Shown: piece by piece, positions 53,720-62,063 of the stretch
Numbering within the stretch: position 1 is the stretch's first letter
How the letters are laid out: each line of letters begins with the position of its first letter
Assembly: GCA_010909725.1 (NCBI GenBank)
Contig: JAACMV010000027.1
Span: 868,001-932,000 of the forward strand
Direction of reading: 5' to 3'
Length of the DNA stretch: 64,000 bases
From: Picochlorum sp. 'celeri'
Lineage: Eukaryota; Chlorophyta; Trebouxiophyceae
Translations under genes and position numbers: made by a program
The notes under the pieces: model-generated
Databases searched by the model: none
Told to the model about the DNA's origin: nothing
What the model saw: the letters and a program-made list of their open reading frames with translations, nothing else

Positions 53720-55025
53720 TTACAAAGCACTATTGACATGATGGCCAATGGCCAATCCAGTCGTTAATAAACCAAAGACAAGGAATGGTTGGGCTGATGC
53801 CTGATACTTGACGTCATTTGCAATTGGGTCTGGAATAAAGTACTTGACCTGAGCAATGATTTGGGGAATGATCAGTCCGGTCAGTACGGCGGCGTATATC
53901 GGCTCATCCAAACCAAATGCCAGGTACGCAGCAATGCCCAACTGCGTGATATCAATGGAAGCCACACAGATCCATTTGGCAGTTTCCACTCCAAAAGCGA
54001 CTGGGAGGGACTGAAGTCCCATCTGACGATCTCCCTCTATAGATTTAAAATCATTCACAATAGCAATGCCGAGTCCTGCAATTGAGTAAAGCATTGTCAG
54101 GATGACAACATCCAATGTGACTGTTCCAAAGAGTGCCTGCCCAGCAAGCCATGGCAAGGTGATGTAGGAGGAGCCAAGGGCGTAATTTCCAATCCATCCG
54201 CTCTGCTTCAATTTCAATGGCGGTGCGGAGTAAATATACGATATTCCAGACCCAAGAAGAGCGAGCCAAAAGAGTGTGGGTGTCTCATGCCCGACCAGAG
54301 TATCCAACAGGTATGCCACACCCAATCCTCCAGCAAGGAGCCCCAAAATCTGACCCACGACCTCATTCTCTGAAATCTTGCCGGATGGAATGGGGCGATA
54401 TGGCTCGTTGATGGCATCGATTTCCTTATCGTACCAATCATTAATGGTTTGCGTGAATCCAGTGAGCAGAGGACCTGACATGACCATGCACAGAGCTGAC
54501 AAACCCACATCCCTTGGGGTCCATTCAAAGTTTCCAGAGGCGGCAGCTCCACAGAGAACACCCCAAATCAACGGAATCCATGTGACTGGTTTCATCAGCT
54601 GAATTCGGATTTTCAACACATCAGTCTCCTCATCAGCACCCTTCATTCCCAACAACTGAGCATTACCCTTGACCCCAAGAAAAACCTCTTGCTCCTTTCC
54701 AGACTTTTGCTTCTGAGCATTCGAGACTACATTTCTCTGTGAAATTCCTATAAAAAAAGAACAGAGGTCCGCGTTAGTCCGTCCGTCCACCCTCGCCCAG
54801 ATATCAAGCAAGGAAGGAAGGAACAAAAGATCAGATTGTATTCAGAGCACACCCATCCCTATACCCACCCAGGCTAACCAAACTGTACATGCAGTACACC
54901 ACAATAGCATAAAACGCACTATTTTTGTATGATTTGGTCGCAAACAACGATGCAGGTGTTCTAGAGGCTGCAGTGCCACGTGAAAGTGCGCACCCAGTGA
55001 ACGCGGATGTGGCCTTGGTGAGCAT
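53720..55025 (-). CDS. CHLG: Chlorophyll synthase, plastid
   Basis: Prenyltransferase of the UbiA family that adds phytyl or geranylgeranyl diphosphate to chlorophyllide a, the last step of chlorophyll synthesis, in the thylakoid membrane. Exons 55025-54920 and 54747-53720 give 377 residues. Exon 1 is a transit peptide (MLTKATSAFTGCALSRGTAA). Motif 1: NDWYDKEIDAINEPYRPIP; motif 2: NDFKSIEGDRQMGLQSLP; about eight membrane helices; ending KYQASAQPFLVFGLLTTGLA. The donor GTGCGT gives a 172-base intron; a second, in-phase donor (GTGGGT, about 50 bases downstream) would add a hydrophobic segment and is less likely. TRM112 is divergent across a hairpin-rich gap. Confidence 0.96.
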
Positions 55026-55519
55026 CTTGTACGATAAAACGTTCGATGAGGACAATACTATGAAATACTAAAGAATTTTTGGCCTATGTATCGCAATGAC
55101 AAGGCCTCAAATCCTGCAAAAAAAAGTGGCGCCTTATCCAGATATTTCCTCTCTAATGAGAACAGTATTAGAGAGGAAGCTCTTTCTCACTGCATGGACC
55201 ATGATACACGCATGTATCCCCTCTCTTGACGTACGAGCATCTATTCGTGTTCTCATGTTCTCAGCCATACATCTTCACCATATATGTATGGTGATTGATG
55301 ATAATGCAATAGTCTGGCAATAATAATGGCCATGCGCATGGACAATGAACTATTGGCCACACACACTCTACCTCTGATGGTCCCCATGAAGAAAAAACAT
55401 ATAAAAATTATTGATATATATCACAGGGATACCACCAAGCAAAGAACGAGTGAGATTCGGGCGTTACAAAACTGCATGCTCCATTGCAATTGCAAGGTGT
55501 AGACATAGCCTAGCATACC
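55026..55519. promoter_or_regulatory. Hairpin-rich divergent region, CHLG / TRM112
   Basis: About 490 bases containing four consecutive perfect inverted repeats: 55146-55157 with 55167-55178 (12-base arms, 9-base loop), 55203-55218 (6-base arms), 55276-55293 (7-base arms) and the palindrome CCATGCGCATGG at 55330-55341. No coding exon. An AT-rich stretch at 55385-55430 near TRM112 may be its promoter. Confidence 0.5.
55146..55178. repeat. 12-base inverted repeat with 9-base loop
   Basis: TTCCTCTCTAAT and ATTAGAGAGGAA are exact reverse complements separated by GAGAACAGT; a further T-G wobble could extend the stem. The strongest potential hairpin seen outside the tRNA. Confidence 0.8.
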
Positions 55520-55888
55520 ATGAAGCTGTTGACCCATAATATGCTTCAATGTCATATTAAGAATGTAAAGAATGGATATCCATTCAAAATTGAGGCAGAG
55601 AAGATAGAGACTCGAGAGGTAGACTACGACCCCGACTTTCTTCGACATATTTTCCCTCGGCTCCAGTGGCAGGCACTGAAAGAAGCAGCTGATACTCTAG
55701 GAGAGACAGATTTGCCGACAGAGGTTACAGAGGAGATGCTTGAGGATGATGAATTCCTTCAAAAGTTCCATCACGCCCTGCTCGAAGTGTATGTCGAGGA
55801 GGGAGCTTTGATATGCCCAGAAACTGGAAGGAGATTTGAGATCCACGACGGAATTCCTAATTTATTGCTTCTAGAGGATGAAACATAG
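55520..55888 (+). CDS. TRM112: TRM112, methyltransferase activator
   Basis: Small obligate partner of several SAM-dependent methyltransferases (tRNA TRM9/TRM11, rRNA BUD23, release-factor MTQ2). 122 residues, no intron. Near plant consensus throughout: MKLLTHNMLQCHIKNVKNGY, VDYDPDFLRHIFPRLQW, EFLQKFHHALLEVYVEEGAL, ICPETGRRFEIHDGIPNLLL. Only one of the four zinc ligands seen in yeast is retained, as in plant proteins. TGTAA lies behind the stop codon. Confidence 0.95.
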   Translation: MKLLTHNMLQCHIKNVKNGYPFKIEAEKIETREVDYDPDFLRHIFPRLQWQALKEAADTLGETDLPTEVTEEMLEDDEFLQKFHHALLEVYVEEGALICPETGRRFEIHDGIPNLLLLEDET

Positions 55889-55930
55889 TGATTTATTGAT
55901 GTAACAGTAGTTACAAGTAAATTTTATGCC

Positions 55931-56479
55931 ATGTCTCAGAAGGGCGAGGAGACGAATACATCTGACCAGCATGTCGGCAAGCTTCCGCCAAGTTTGACGA
56001 CACGCATTTTTGATTCGATCCGATCATTCATTCCGGAGAGATTTCACGGTCCTTTCCGAGAGCATGAGCGGGGCCTGTTATTATTAGAGCGACGGATCCA
56101 GCGAGAATTTTTGAATGACTATCGAAAGCAGGCAAGGGTTCTGGAGCCAATCATCCGAGAACGAGGGGTAGCAATTGGGAAGGCTATTCGATCTAGTTTT
56201 GTGAGTGGAAAAAGTGTGACTGTGACGTACGATGATGCCAAAAATAGTGGGCCACCTTTTGGTGTGTCAGAGTCCACTGCCGAGCTACTCAAGACTGTAG
56301 AACCGCTGCTGTCTCCAATCATGGATCCGTTCTTGGATGGCGTCAAGCAACCTATAAACGAGAAGTTGAAGGAGGTGGAGAAGGACATTCGACGGGCATT
56401 TGTAGTCGGCGCAGGGGTTTCTTTCATCACCGGGTATGTCATAGCTAGGCTGACACATAGAAGGAGGAACGATGCGTGA
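55931..56479 (+). CDS. Unknown tail-anchored protein
   Basis: 182 residues, no intron, not recognised. It starts 40 bases after the TRM112 stop codon. Mostly helical and charged (FREHERGLLLLERRIQREFL, QARVLEPIIRERGVAIGKAI), with a Pro-rich kink near LSPIMDPFLDGVKQP, and one hydrophobic helix near the end (FVVGAGVSFITGYVIARLTH) followed by RRRNDA. A single C-terminal span with a short basic tail is the layout of a tail-anchored protein of mitochondria or the plastid envelope. It converges with GCVT. Codon use and full-length frame support a real gene. Confidence 0.7.
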   Translation: MSQKGEETNTSDQHVGKLPPSLTTRIFDSIRSFIPERFHGPFREHERGLLLLERRIQREFLNDYRKQARVLEPIIRERGVAIGKAIRSSFVSGKSVTVTYDDAKNSGPPFGVSESTAELLKTVEPLLSPIMDPFLDGVKQPINEKLKEVEKDIRRAFVVGAGVSFITGYVIARLTHRRRNDA

Positions 56480-56524
56480 TAACGTCAATTCATTTACATG
56501 CGTGTGTCATTCATCAAATATGAT

Positions 56525-57859
56525 TTAGGATGGTTTATGGTAGTGCACAGGGACGAATGGCATTTTCGTCACCACGGCATCAGAGGCTTTTCCTCGGACA
56601 ACCACCTTGAGCTCAGTGCCTGCCTTGGCAAAAGGCTTGTCAACATATCCCATGGCGATATTCTTCTTGAGGCATGGTGAGAAGGCACCAGATGTAATCT
56701 CTCCTACTTTCTGGCCCTCGGGAGTGATGACGTCGGAGTGCTGCCTCGCTGGGGCTCCCTTGCAGACAAATCCAACACGGCGCTGCTTGACACCATCAGC
56801 AAGCTGCTTCTTGATCACGTCTCCGCCCAAAAAGTCACACGCGTCCCTTCGAGATTTGGCAATAGTCCAAGTCAAACCAGCTTCAACTGGTGTAATATCT
56901 TCGTTCAGATCATTGCCATACAGGCACAGACCCGCCTCCAGGCGAAGAGAATCTCTTGGCCCGAGGCCAGCCAGGCGGACACGGGAGTCACTCGTCAGAG
57001 CCTTTGCGAGCGCGACGGCGTCAGCGTTTGGGATGGATAACTCGAATCCATCTTCTCCCGTGTACCCAGTACGAGTCACGAAGCACGGCGACCCCGCAAT
57101 GTCAATCTTGGTGAACATGCCAAAGTATAACTTGGACAGGTCTTCCTTGACATGCTGCTGCAGCACCTCGGCTGCCTCAGGACCCTGAAGAGCCAGCAAA
57201 GACCTATCATCGTGCACTTCCATTGTAACATCTCCACCTTTGGCAGTGAATGCTTGCAAATGCTTGTTCAAATGGGCCAAATCCTTCTCTCTGCACCCAG
57301 CGTTCACAACCAAATACACCTCATTCCCATTCACCTTTGTGACCACGGTGTCATCAATGATTCCACCCTTCTCATTGGTGAACACCGAGAGCGTACCAGT
57401 GCCATCAGCAAGAGCGTTGATGTCTCCGACCACGAGTCCCTCCAAGAACTTGATCGCGTCCTTGCCCTTGAGAGTCAGTCCACACATGTGGGACACGTCG
57501 AACAACGATGCGTGCGTTCTGCAATGATTCGTCGCCTCCATGATACTATCTTTGTACTGAATAGGCATCGACCATCCAGCAAAGGGCACCATTTTGCCTG
57601 CATACATCGGTGATAACAGACTCGGTCAGAAAAGACTGAATATCAGACAAAGACAAATGACACCGAACCCACCTCCATTCTCCACGTGGAAGTCGTACAA
57701 GGGAGTTTTCAACAAATCAGCGTCGTTGGCAAACGATCTGGCCGATATCGCAAAGGGTGCTGCCACTTGTGCACTGCTGCTGGTTGTGGTAGTGTTCACT
57801 CCCTGGAGTTCCAGAGCTCTGGCAGCCCTGGCGACCAATGTACGAGCAGATTGGCGCAT
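56525..57859 (-). CDS. GCVT: Glycine cleavage system T protein, mitochondrial
   Basis: Aminomethyltransferase that moves the methylene group from the H-protein to tetrahydrofolate; central to photorespiration. Exons 57859-57673 and 57597-56525 give 419 residues. Exon 1 is a mitochondrial presequence ([20 protein letters not shown]) ending in LYDFHVENG; splicing restores [20 protein letters not shown]. Further marks: [17 protein letters not shown], the folate-binding Asp region [20 protein letters not shown] and [20 protein letters not shown]. The intron is 75 bases, GTGGGT donor. TGTAA lies behind the stop codon. PAM68 is divergent. Confidence 0.96.
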
Positions 57860-58108
57860 CCTGACCAAAAATGTGATACGATAAAGTTGATCAAATAAAT
57901 TATTGTGGACATGACTCATCTGAGTGGTAGTAGTACTTCTCCAACCACTCACCGATCGCGATCTCTAAAGATCTCTTATTTGCCTCATCAGGATTGCATC
58001 CATCTTGCCTCAAGCCAAGGATTGTCTCCCAGAATGTATGTAACAAATCCATTGATCCTTCGATGTATGTAAAGACTCTTGATGCACTGATTATTTGAAG
58101 ATATCATC

Positions 58109-58717
58109 ATGCTTTGGTCGTCTTTGAATGCTTCGACTGGATTATTAGCAACACGTGGGCTCGCACGTCCCACCTCTGGAAGAGTTTTTAGGCATGAGAC
58201 CGTGTGTCGCAGTGGATTTGGAAGTGAGAATGAGAAACGATCTAGTAGAAGTGCGAAGAAAAAGGGAAGGCGGAAAGCCCCCAAAGGACCCAGTCCAAAG
58301 GAGCAACTGAAACGACTGCAGGAAGATGAGAAGAAATTCAGGGAGGAGATGGAGAGAAAGTATGCAACCTCTGTGAGTGACGCACCAGAGGAGGACGATT
58401 CGGATGCGGTCGTTCCAGAGCAGATCACGGATAGAATGCTGAGACGTATACTCCTGTTCAGTGGTGGTCCACTCCTTCTGGGGATGCTGTTGTTCCCTCT
58501 TTTCTATTACATTAAAAAGGTCCAAGGGATAGATCTTCCTGTGTGGGCAGTGTACATTGTTCAGACTGGAGTTTTCGGGGGAGCTTTGGTGGGTATCTCG
58601 TACGGCATCGTCTCTGCTTCATTTGATCCCACGAGAGAGGGGTCGCTGCTCGGGTGGAATGAATTCCAGGCAAATTTGCCTCAAGTATTGGATTCGTTCA
58701 GGAGAAAAAAGAATTGA
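58109..58717 (+). CDS. PAM68: PAM68-like photosystem II assembly factor, plastid
   Basis: Thylakoid membrane protein that supports early photosystem II assembly and CP47 insertion. 202 residues, no intron: transit peptide (MLWSSLNASTGLLATRGLAR), a Lys/Glu-rich soluble part (KAPKGPSPKEQLKRLQEDEK), PEQITDRMLRRILLFSGGP, two membrane helices (about 113-135 and 143-168) and the conserved end SASFDPTREGSLLGWNEFQA. This last block is diagnostic for the PAM68 family, shared with cyanobacterial Sll0933. Confidence 0.92.
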   Translation: MLWSSLNASTGLLATRGLARPTSGRVFRHETVCRSGFGSENEKRSSRSAKKKGRRKAPKGPSPKEQLKRLQEDEKKFREEMERKYATSVSDAPEEDDSDAVVPEQITDRMLRRILLFSGGPLLLGMLLFPLFYYIKKVQGIDLPVWAVYIVQTGVFGGALVGISYGIVSASFDPTREGSLLGWNEFQANLPQVLDSFRRKKN

Positions 58718-58752
58718 TCTGAATATAATTTATAACATTAACGAAATAATGA

Positions 58753-60768
58753 CTATGATATCCAGACATCTTTCTGCAATCGCTTGGAAGCTACCAAGGA
58801 TTTCACATACTCTTCTGCAGCTTCCATGCCTTTGCCCTGATGGGATTCAATCACAGAAAGGAGAGCTGATTCCACTGCCTTTGACATGTATTCCCCATCT
58901 CCGCAAATGTAAAAATGTCCTCCTTTTTCAAGAGTCCTCCAAACGAGCTCGCCGTGCTCTCTCAGCCTGTGCTGCACGTATACTTTTTCATCCTGCTCTC
59001 TCGAAAAGGCTGTGATGAGGGACAACTTGCCAGATTCCTGCCACTGGGTCAATTCATCACCATACAAAAAATCCTGATCCCTTCTTCGACTTCCAAAGAA
59101 TAGTATATTTTCACCACATGTCGCATTGGATTGGATCCTCTGTTGTAAGAATGCTCTGAATGGGGCGACACCTGTACCTGGTCCCACCATGATAATTGGT
59201 GTCAAATCGTCATCTGGCAGTCTGAAGTCTGGATTTTCGTAAATATAGACAGGAACTTTTGTTCCTTCCGATACCCTCTGATCCAAATACGTCGAGCACA
59301 CGCCGATCCGAGATTTATCAAGTTGCTCATACTCGACTACGGCAACGGTCAGAGTGACACTGCTTGGACTGGCGAGAGGAGAGCTCGAAATCGAATACAA
59401 GCGAGGAGCCAATTGCCTCAATTTCTTGATCAAGACACTAGGATCTGTAAGTTTCGAGTTTTCATTCGCACGAAAATCTTGTAGGATGTCGATCACGTGT
59501 CGCTCTCCCAGGTATTTCGCTCTGGTAGCCGGGTCAGCAACCCTTGCATCCGACCCATCCTCCACCAATATGTCCAGAATATCCGGTTTGGGTGCTTTAA
59601 TGTCATAACAAATAGTCAATAAATCCTTCAATGATGCTGATTCGCCTTTTGACCTCGCCCCTTGGAGTTTATAATGCCAGCTAGGCATGGCCATGCTCTG
59701 ATCCGCATCCCATCCCATGAACTGGATGATTTCTTGAACGGCCTTCTCATCATTCCGTGGCCACACCCCCAAAGAGTCTCCTACGCAATATTGAAGACCA
59801 GAGTCTCCCAAATCTATGTCGACGCGGATGGTGTTCTTGTCATCTTGCCCCCTGATGGAACACAGGCTTGTCACGTTTGTGATTTCTGCAAGGTATGGTT
59901 TGGACTTCGAGTACGTCACGTCCCCTTGAGTGTCCACGGATGCCTTTGTAAAGTTCATGCTCTCTTGTGATTCGGCAAGTGATTTCAGTTCCATCCCCGC
60001 AAGTGCAGAAACCACACTGTTAATCCATCCGTCAATGGCAATCCAGTCCTCTTTATTGACATCCACCCTGGATACCACCCTGGTTGCCCCCAAGCTCTCC
60101 AGACGAGCATCAATGTCCTTTCCACACTGCGCGAAGTGAGTGTACGAGGTATCACCGAGCGCACAAACACTGAACCTCATGTTTGAGATGGCTCCAGCAT
60201 CTGGCCCGTGTAACCAAGAACAAAAAGGTCTTGAATCTGTGGGCGGAACGCCTTCTCCCTGCGTTGAACAGGCAACAAATAGAGCTTGAAAATTGTTTAG
60301 ATCCATGCCCTGTGGGTAATCGTCCATGCTCATCAACAGAGGCCAGTATTCCCCAGTGCCCTTGAGCGTGTCACACAGCTTCTCGCACACTTCCCGGGAT
60401 AGACCAAACTCCGTTCCGTACAGCACCCCCACAGGCTTGAGATGAGACGGAGGTGCAACCTCATCATCAGACGTCTCATGAGAACTAAACTTTTCCGTCA
60501 CGCTCTGCGGATCAGGAACCTTTAGATAGGACTCAAAGTCTGTTGGAGCAGGCCTCTTCCCCGCGACCCTCTTGGCAGCAGCCAGACTGGGATTCTCGGT
60601 GGGAACTTTCAAATACGATTCAAAATCCACCGGAGGACCCTTTTTCTCCGCGGGCTTTCTCAGCCATCTGTAGGTGCAGTACGCAGAAACAACCCCTGCG
60701 CCGCTCAACAGCCACAGAATGCTGCGCCGATCATCCAGATCAACTCCCATAAAAGTATTCATTCCCAT
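58753..60768 (-). CDS. Membrane-anchored NADPH diflavin reductase (CPR-like)
   Basis: NADPH-to-FAD-to-FMN electron donor resembling NADPH-cytochrome P450 reductase. 671 residues, no intron: N-terminal anchor (SILWLLSGAGVVSAYCTYRW), a linker, an FMN flavodoxin domain (VGVLYGTEFGLSREVCEKLC; ALGDTSYTHFAQCGKDID), the FAD domain with PRLYSISSSPLASPSSVTLT, and NADPH domain (IIMVGPGTGVAPFRAFLQQR; FYICGDGEYMSKAVESALL), ending DVWIS, whose Trp matches the aromatic that stacks on FAD. The linker carries DFESYLKVP twice, 36 residues apart. Domain order also fits CysJ- and NDOR-type flavoproteins; the membrane anchor favours CPR. It converges on PAM68. Confidence 0.85.
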   Translation of the reverse strand: MGMNTFMGVDLDDRRSILWLLSGAGVVSAYCTYRWLRKPAEKKGPPVDFESYLKVPTENPSLAAAKRVAGKRPAPTDFESYLKVPDPQSVTEKFSSHETSDDEVAPPSHLKPVGVLYGTEFGLSREVCEKLCDTLKGTGEYWPLLMSMDDYPQGMDLNNFQALFVACSTQGEGVPPTDSRPFCSWLHGPDAGAISNMRFSVCALGDTSYTHFAQCGKDIDARLESLGATRVVSRVDVNKEDWIAIDGWINSVVSALAGMELKSLAESQESMNFTKASVDTQGDVTYSKSKPYLAEITNVTSLCSIRGQDDKNTIRVDIDLGDSGLQYCVGDSLGVWPRNDEKAVQEIIQFMGWDADQSMAMPSWHYKLQGARSKGESASLKDLLTICYDIKAPKPDILDILVEDGSDARVADPATRAKYLGERHVIDILQDFRANENSKLTDPSVLIKKLRQLAPRLYSISSSPLASPSSVTLTVAVVEYEQLDKSRIGVCSTYLDQRVSEGTKVPVYIYENPDFRLPDDDLTPIIMVGPGTGVAPFRAFLQQRIQSNATCGENILFFGSRRRDQDFLYGDELTQWQESGKLSLITAFSREQDEKVYVQHRLREHGELVWRTLEKGGHFYICGDGEYMSKAVESALLSVIESHQGKGMEAAEEYVKSLVASKRLQKDVWIS

Positions 60769-60902
60769 AGTATCTTCAATTCTAGCAATTGTGCACTTCT
60801 GTCATGAGTAGATTCCTTCAGGACGAGTGTCGAAGCATTTTTTGCTTGCTCACAATAGACGCTCGATCAATGTGTGTATGTTTAAATTAAAATTATGTAT
60901 TC

Positions 60903-61853
60903 CTAGGCGAGCAAGCAAAGGGTCAAGTACAGTCCCAATAGACTAAATTCTCCCACGACCGTGCCAGGAGAGCTCATCCCAAAGATGGGCAATACATCCA
61001 CCCTCAGCCAACTTTCCAGCATGGCACCCGACAGTGTCCCTACGATCAAGCCAATTGTCGCTAAAATTACAGACTTCTGAAGAGTGCTTCGCTTCTTCTC
61101 TCGCTGAAAATATATCGCAGCAGCAAGCCCGATTGCAATTTGAAGGCTTGGAATATCGCCCGAGGCGGACCCCTGAGCCCCCATGGCCATTCCTTGGGCG
61201 ACAGACCACACGCCAAGAGTTGCAAATATGCCTGATATGATCAAAAGATCCTCCTGTCTATCCAGCAACGTGACGGTGATGAGCCCGTCAGGCACCTTTG
61301 GAATGTTCACCTTCTCCTGCAGCTTGTTGGCAAAACCTGTGCTCTTTGCCTTAGGCTTGACGTCCGCAAATCGGACGCTCGTGCTAACATTCAAATCCCC
61401 GGATAGACGTGCTTTGAGCTGGGAGCTAAATATGACATCGTATGCTATTTCAACCACCATGGCCCTCTCCTGGTCACCTTGGCACTCCTCCAACAGCTTC
61501 CCCTTCCTCTCCAGAACATCGTCATAGCTTGCGTTCGTTGACAGACCAAATACGCCATATGCTTCTTCTAAGCTCATTCCCTGTTCCACAGAGGGAGGGC
61601 CCGAACCACCCTGAGAGTCGTTCCCTCCCTCGTCTCCCTTGGAGGAGGACCGCACAACCGTAGAGAACCCATCGGCGAACCCATGACCATGGGTCTTGTT
61701 TGAATACTTTGGACTATAAAGTACATTGCAATGCATCCTAGGTAACATTCCTGTCGCACTTCGCGAGATACCCACTGGCTGGTGAACGACAAGTGGTGGT
61801 ACTCCTAGCACCGGCGTATGGTGCAGGTGCTTGGTAGATAATATCCCCGTCAT
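60903..61853 (-). CDS. CPP1: CPP1, chaperone-like protein of POR1, plastid
   Basis: J-like membrane protein that protects light-dependent protochlorophyllide oxidoreductase. 316 residues, no intron: transit peptide, a low-complexity acidic/Gly-rich spacer, a degenerate J domain (MSLEEAYGVFGLSTNASYDD, VVEIAYDVIFSSQLKARLSG) lacking HPD, then three or four membrane helices (LIISGIFATLGVWSVAQGMA; LQIAIGLAAAIYF; SVILATIGLIVGTLSGAMLE; FSLLGLYLTLCLLA). Together with CHLG it ties two late chlorophyll steps to this 10 kb. Divergent from the DAP3 gene over 210 bases. Confidence 0.9.
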   Translation of the reverse strand: MTGILSTKHLHHTPVLGVPPLVVHQPVGISRSATGMLPRMHCNVLYSPKYSNKTHGHGFADGFSTVVRSSSKGDEGGNDSQGGSGPPSVEQGMSLEEAYGVFGLSTNASYDDVLERKGKLLEECQGDQERAMVVEIAYDVIFSSQLKARLSGDLNVSTSVRFADVKPKAKSTGFANKLQEKVNIPKVPDGLITVTLLDRQEDLLIISGIFATLGVWSVAQGMAMGAQGSASGDIPSLQIAIGLAAAIYFQREKKRSTLQKSVILATIGLIVGTLSGAMLESWLRVDVLPIFGMSSPGTVVGEFSLLGLYLTLCLLA

Positions 61854-62063
61854 CGTAATATTCGTTCAAATTTTACACGGTGTGCTGCGACAGAGGACAA
61901 ACGTTCAGATTTGATATCCAGTCTCTCTCACGGATCGATAAGACTCCCATCAGACGGAGGGCACGACCGGCCCTGCCTTTGGAGGCAATTGCAATGTGCA
62001 ATGAATGGATGGCTACGCTTGATATCACAATACACATGCTATATATCAAAATTCATCATCAGG

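Noticed and set aside
54870..54919. Longer first exon of chlorophyll synthase using a GTGGGT donor
   Set aside because: In phase, but it would put a hydrophobic helix between transit peptide and enzyme; the GTGCGT donor is the commoner type here.
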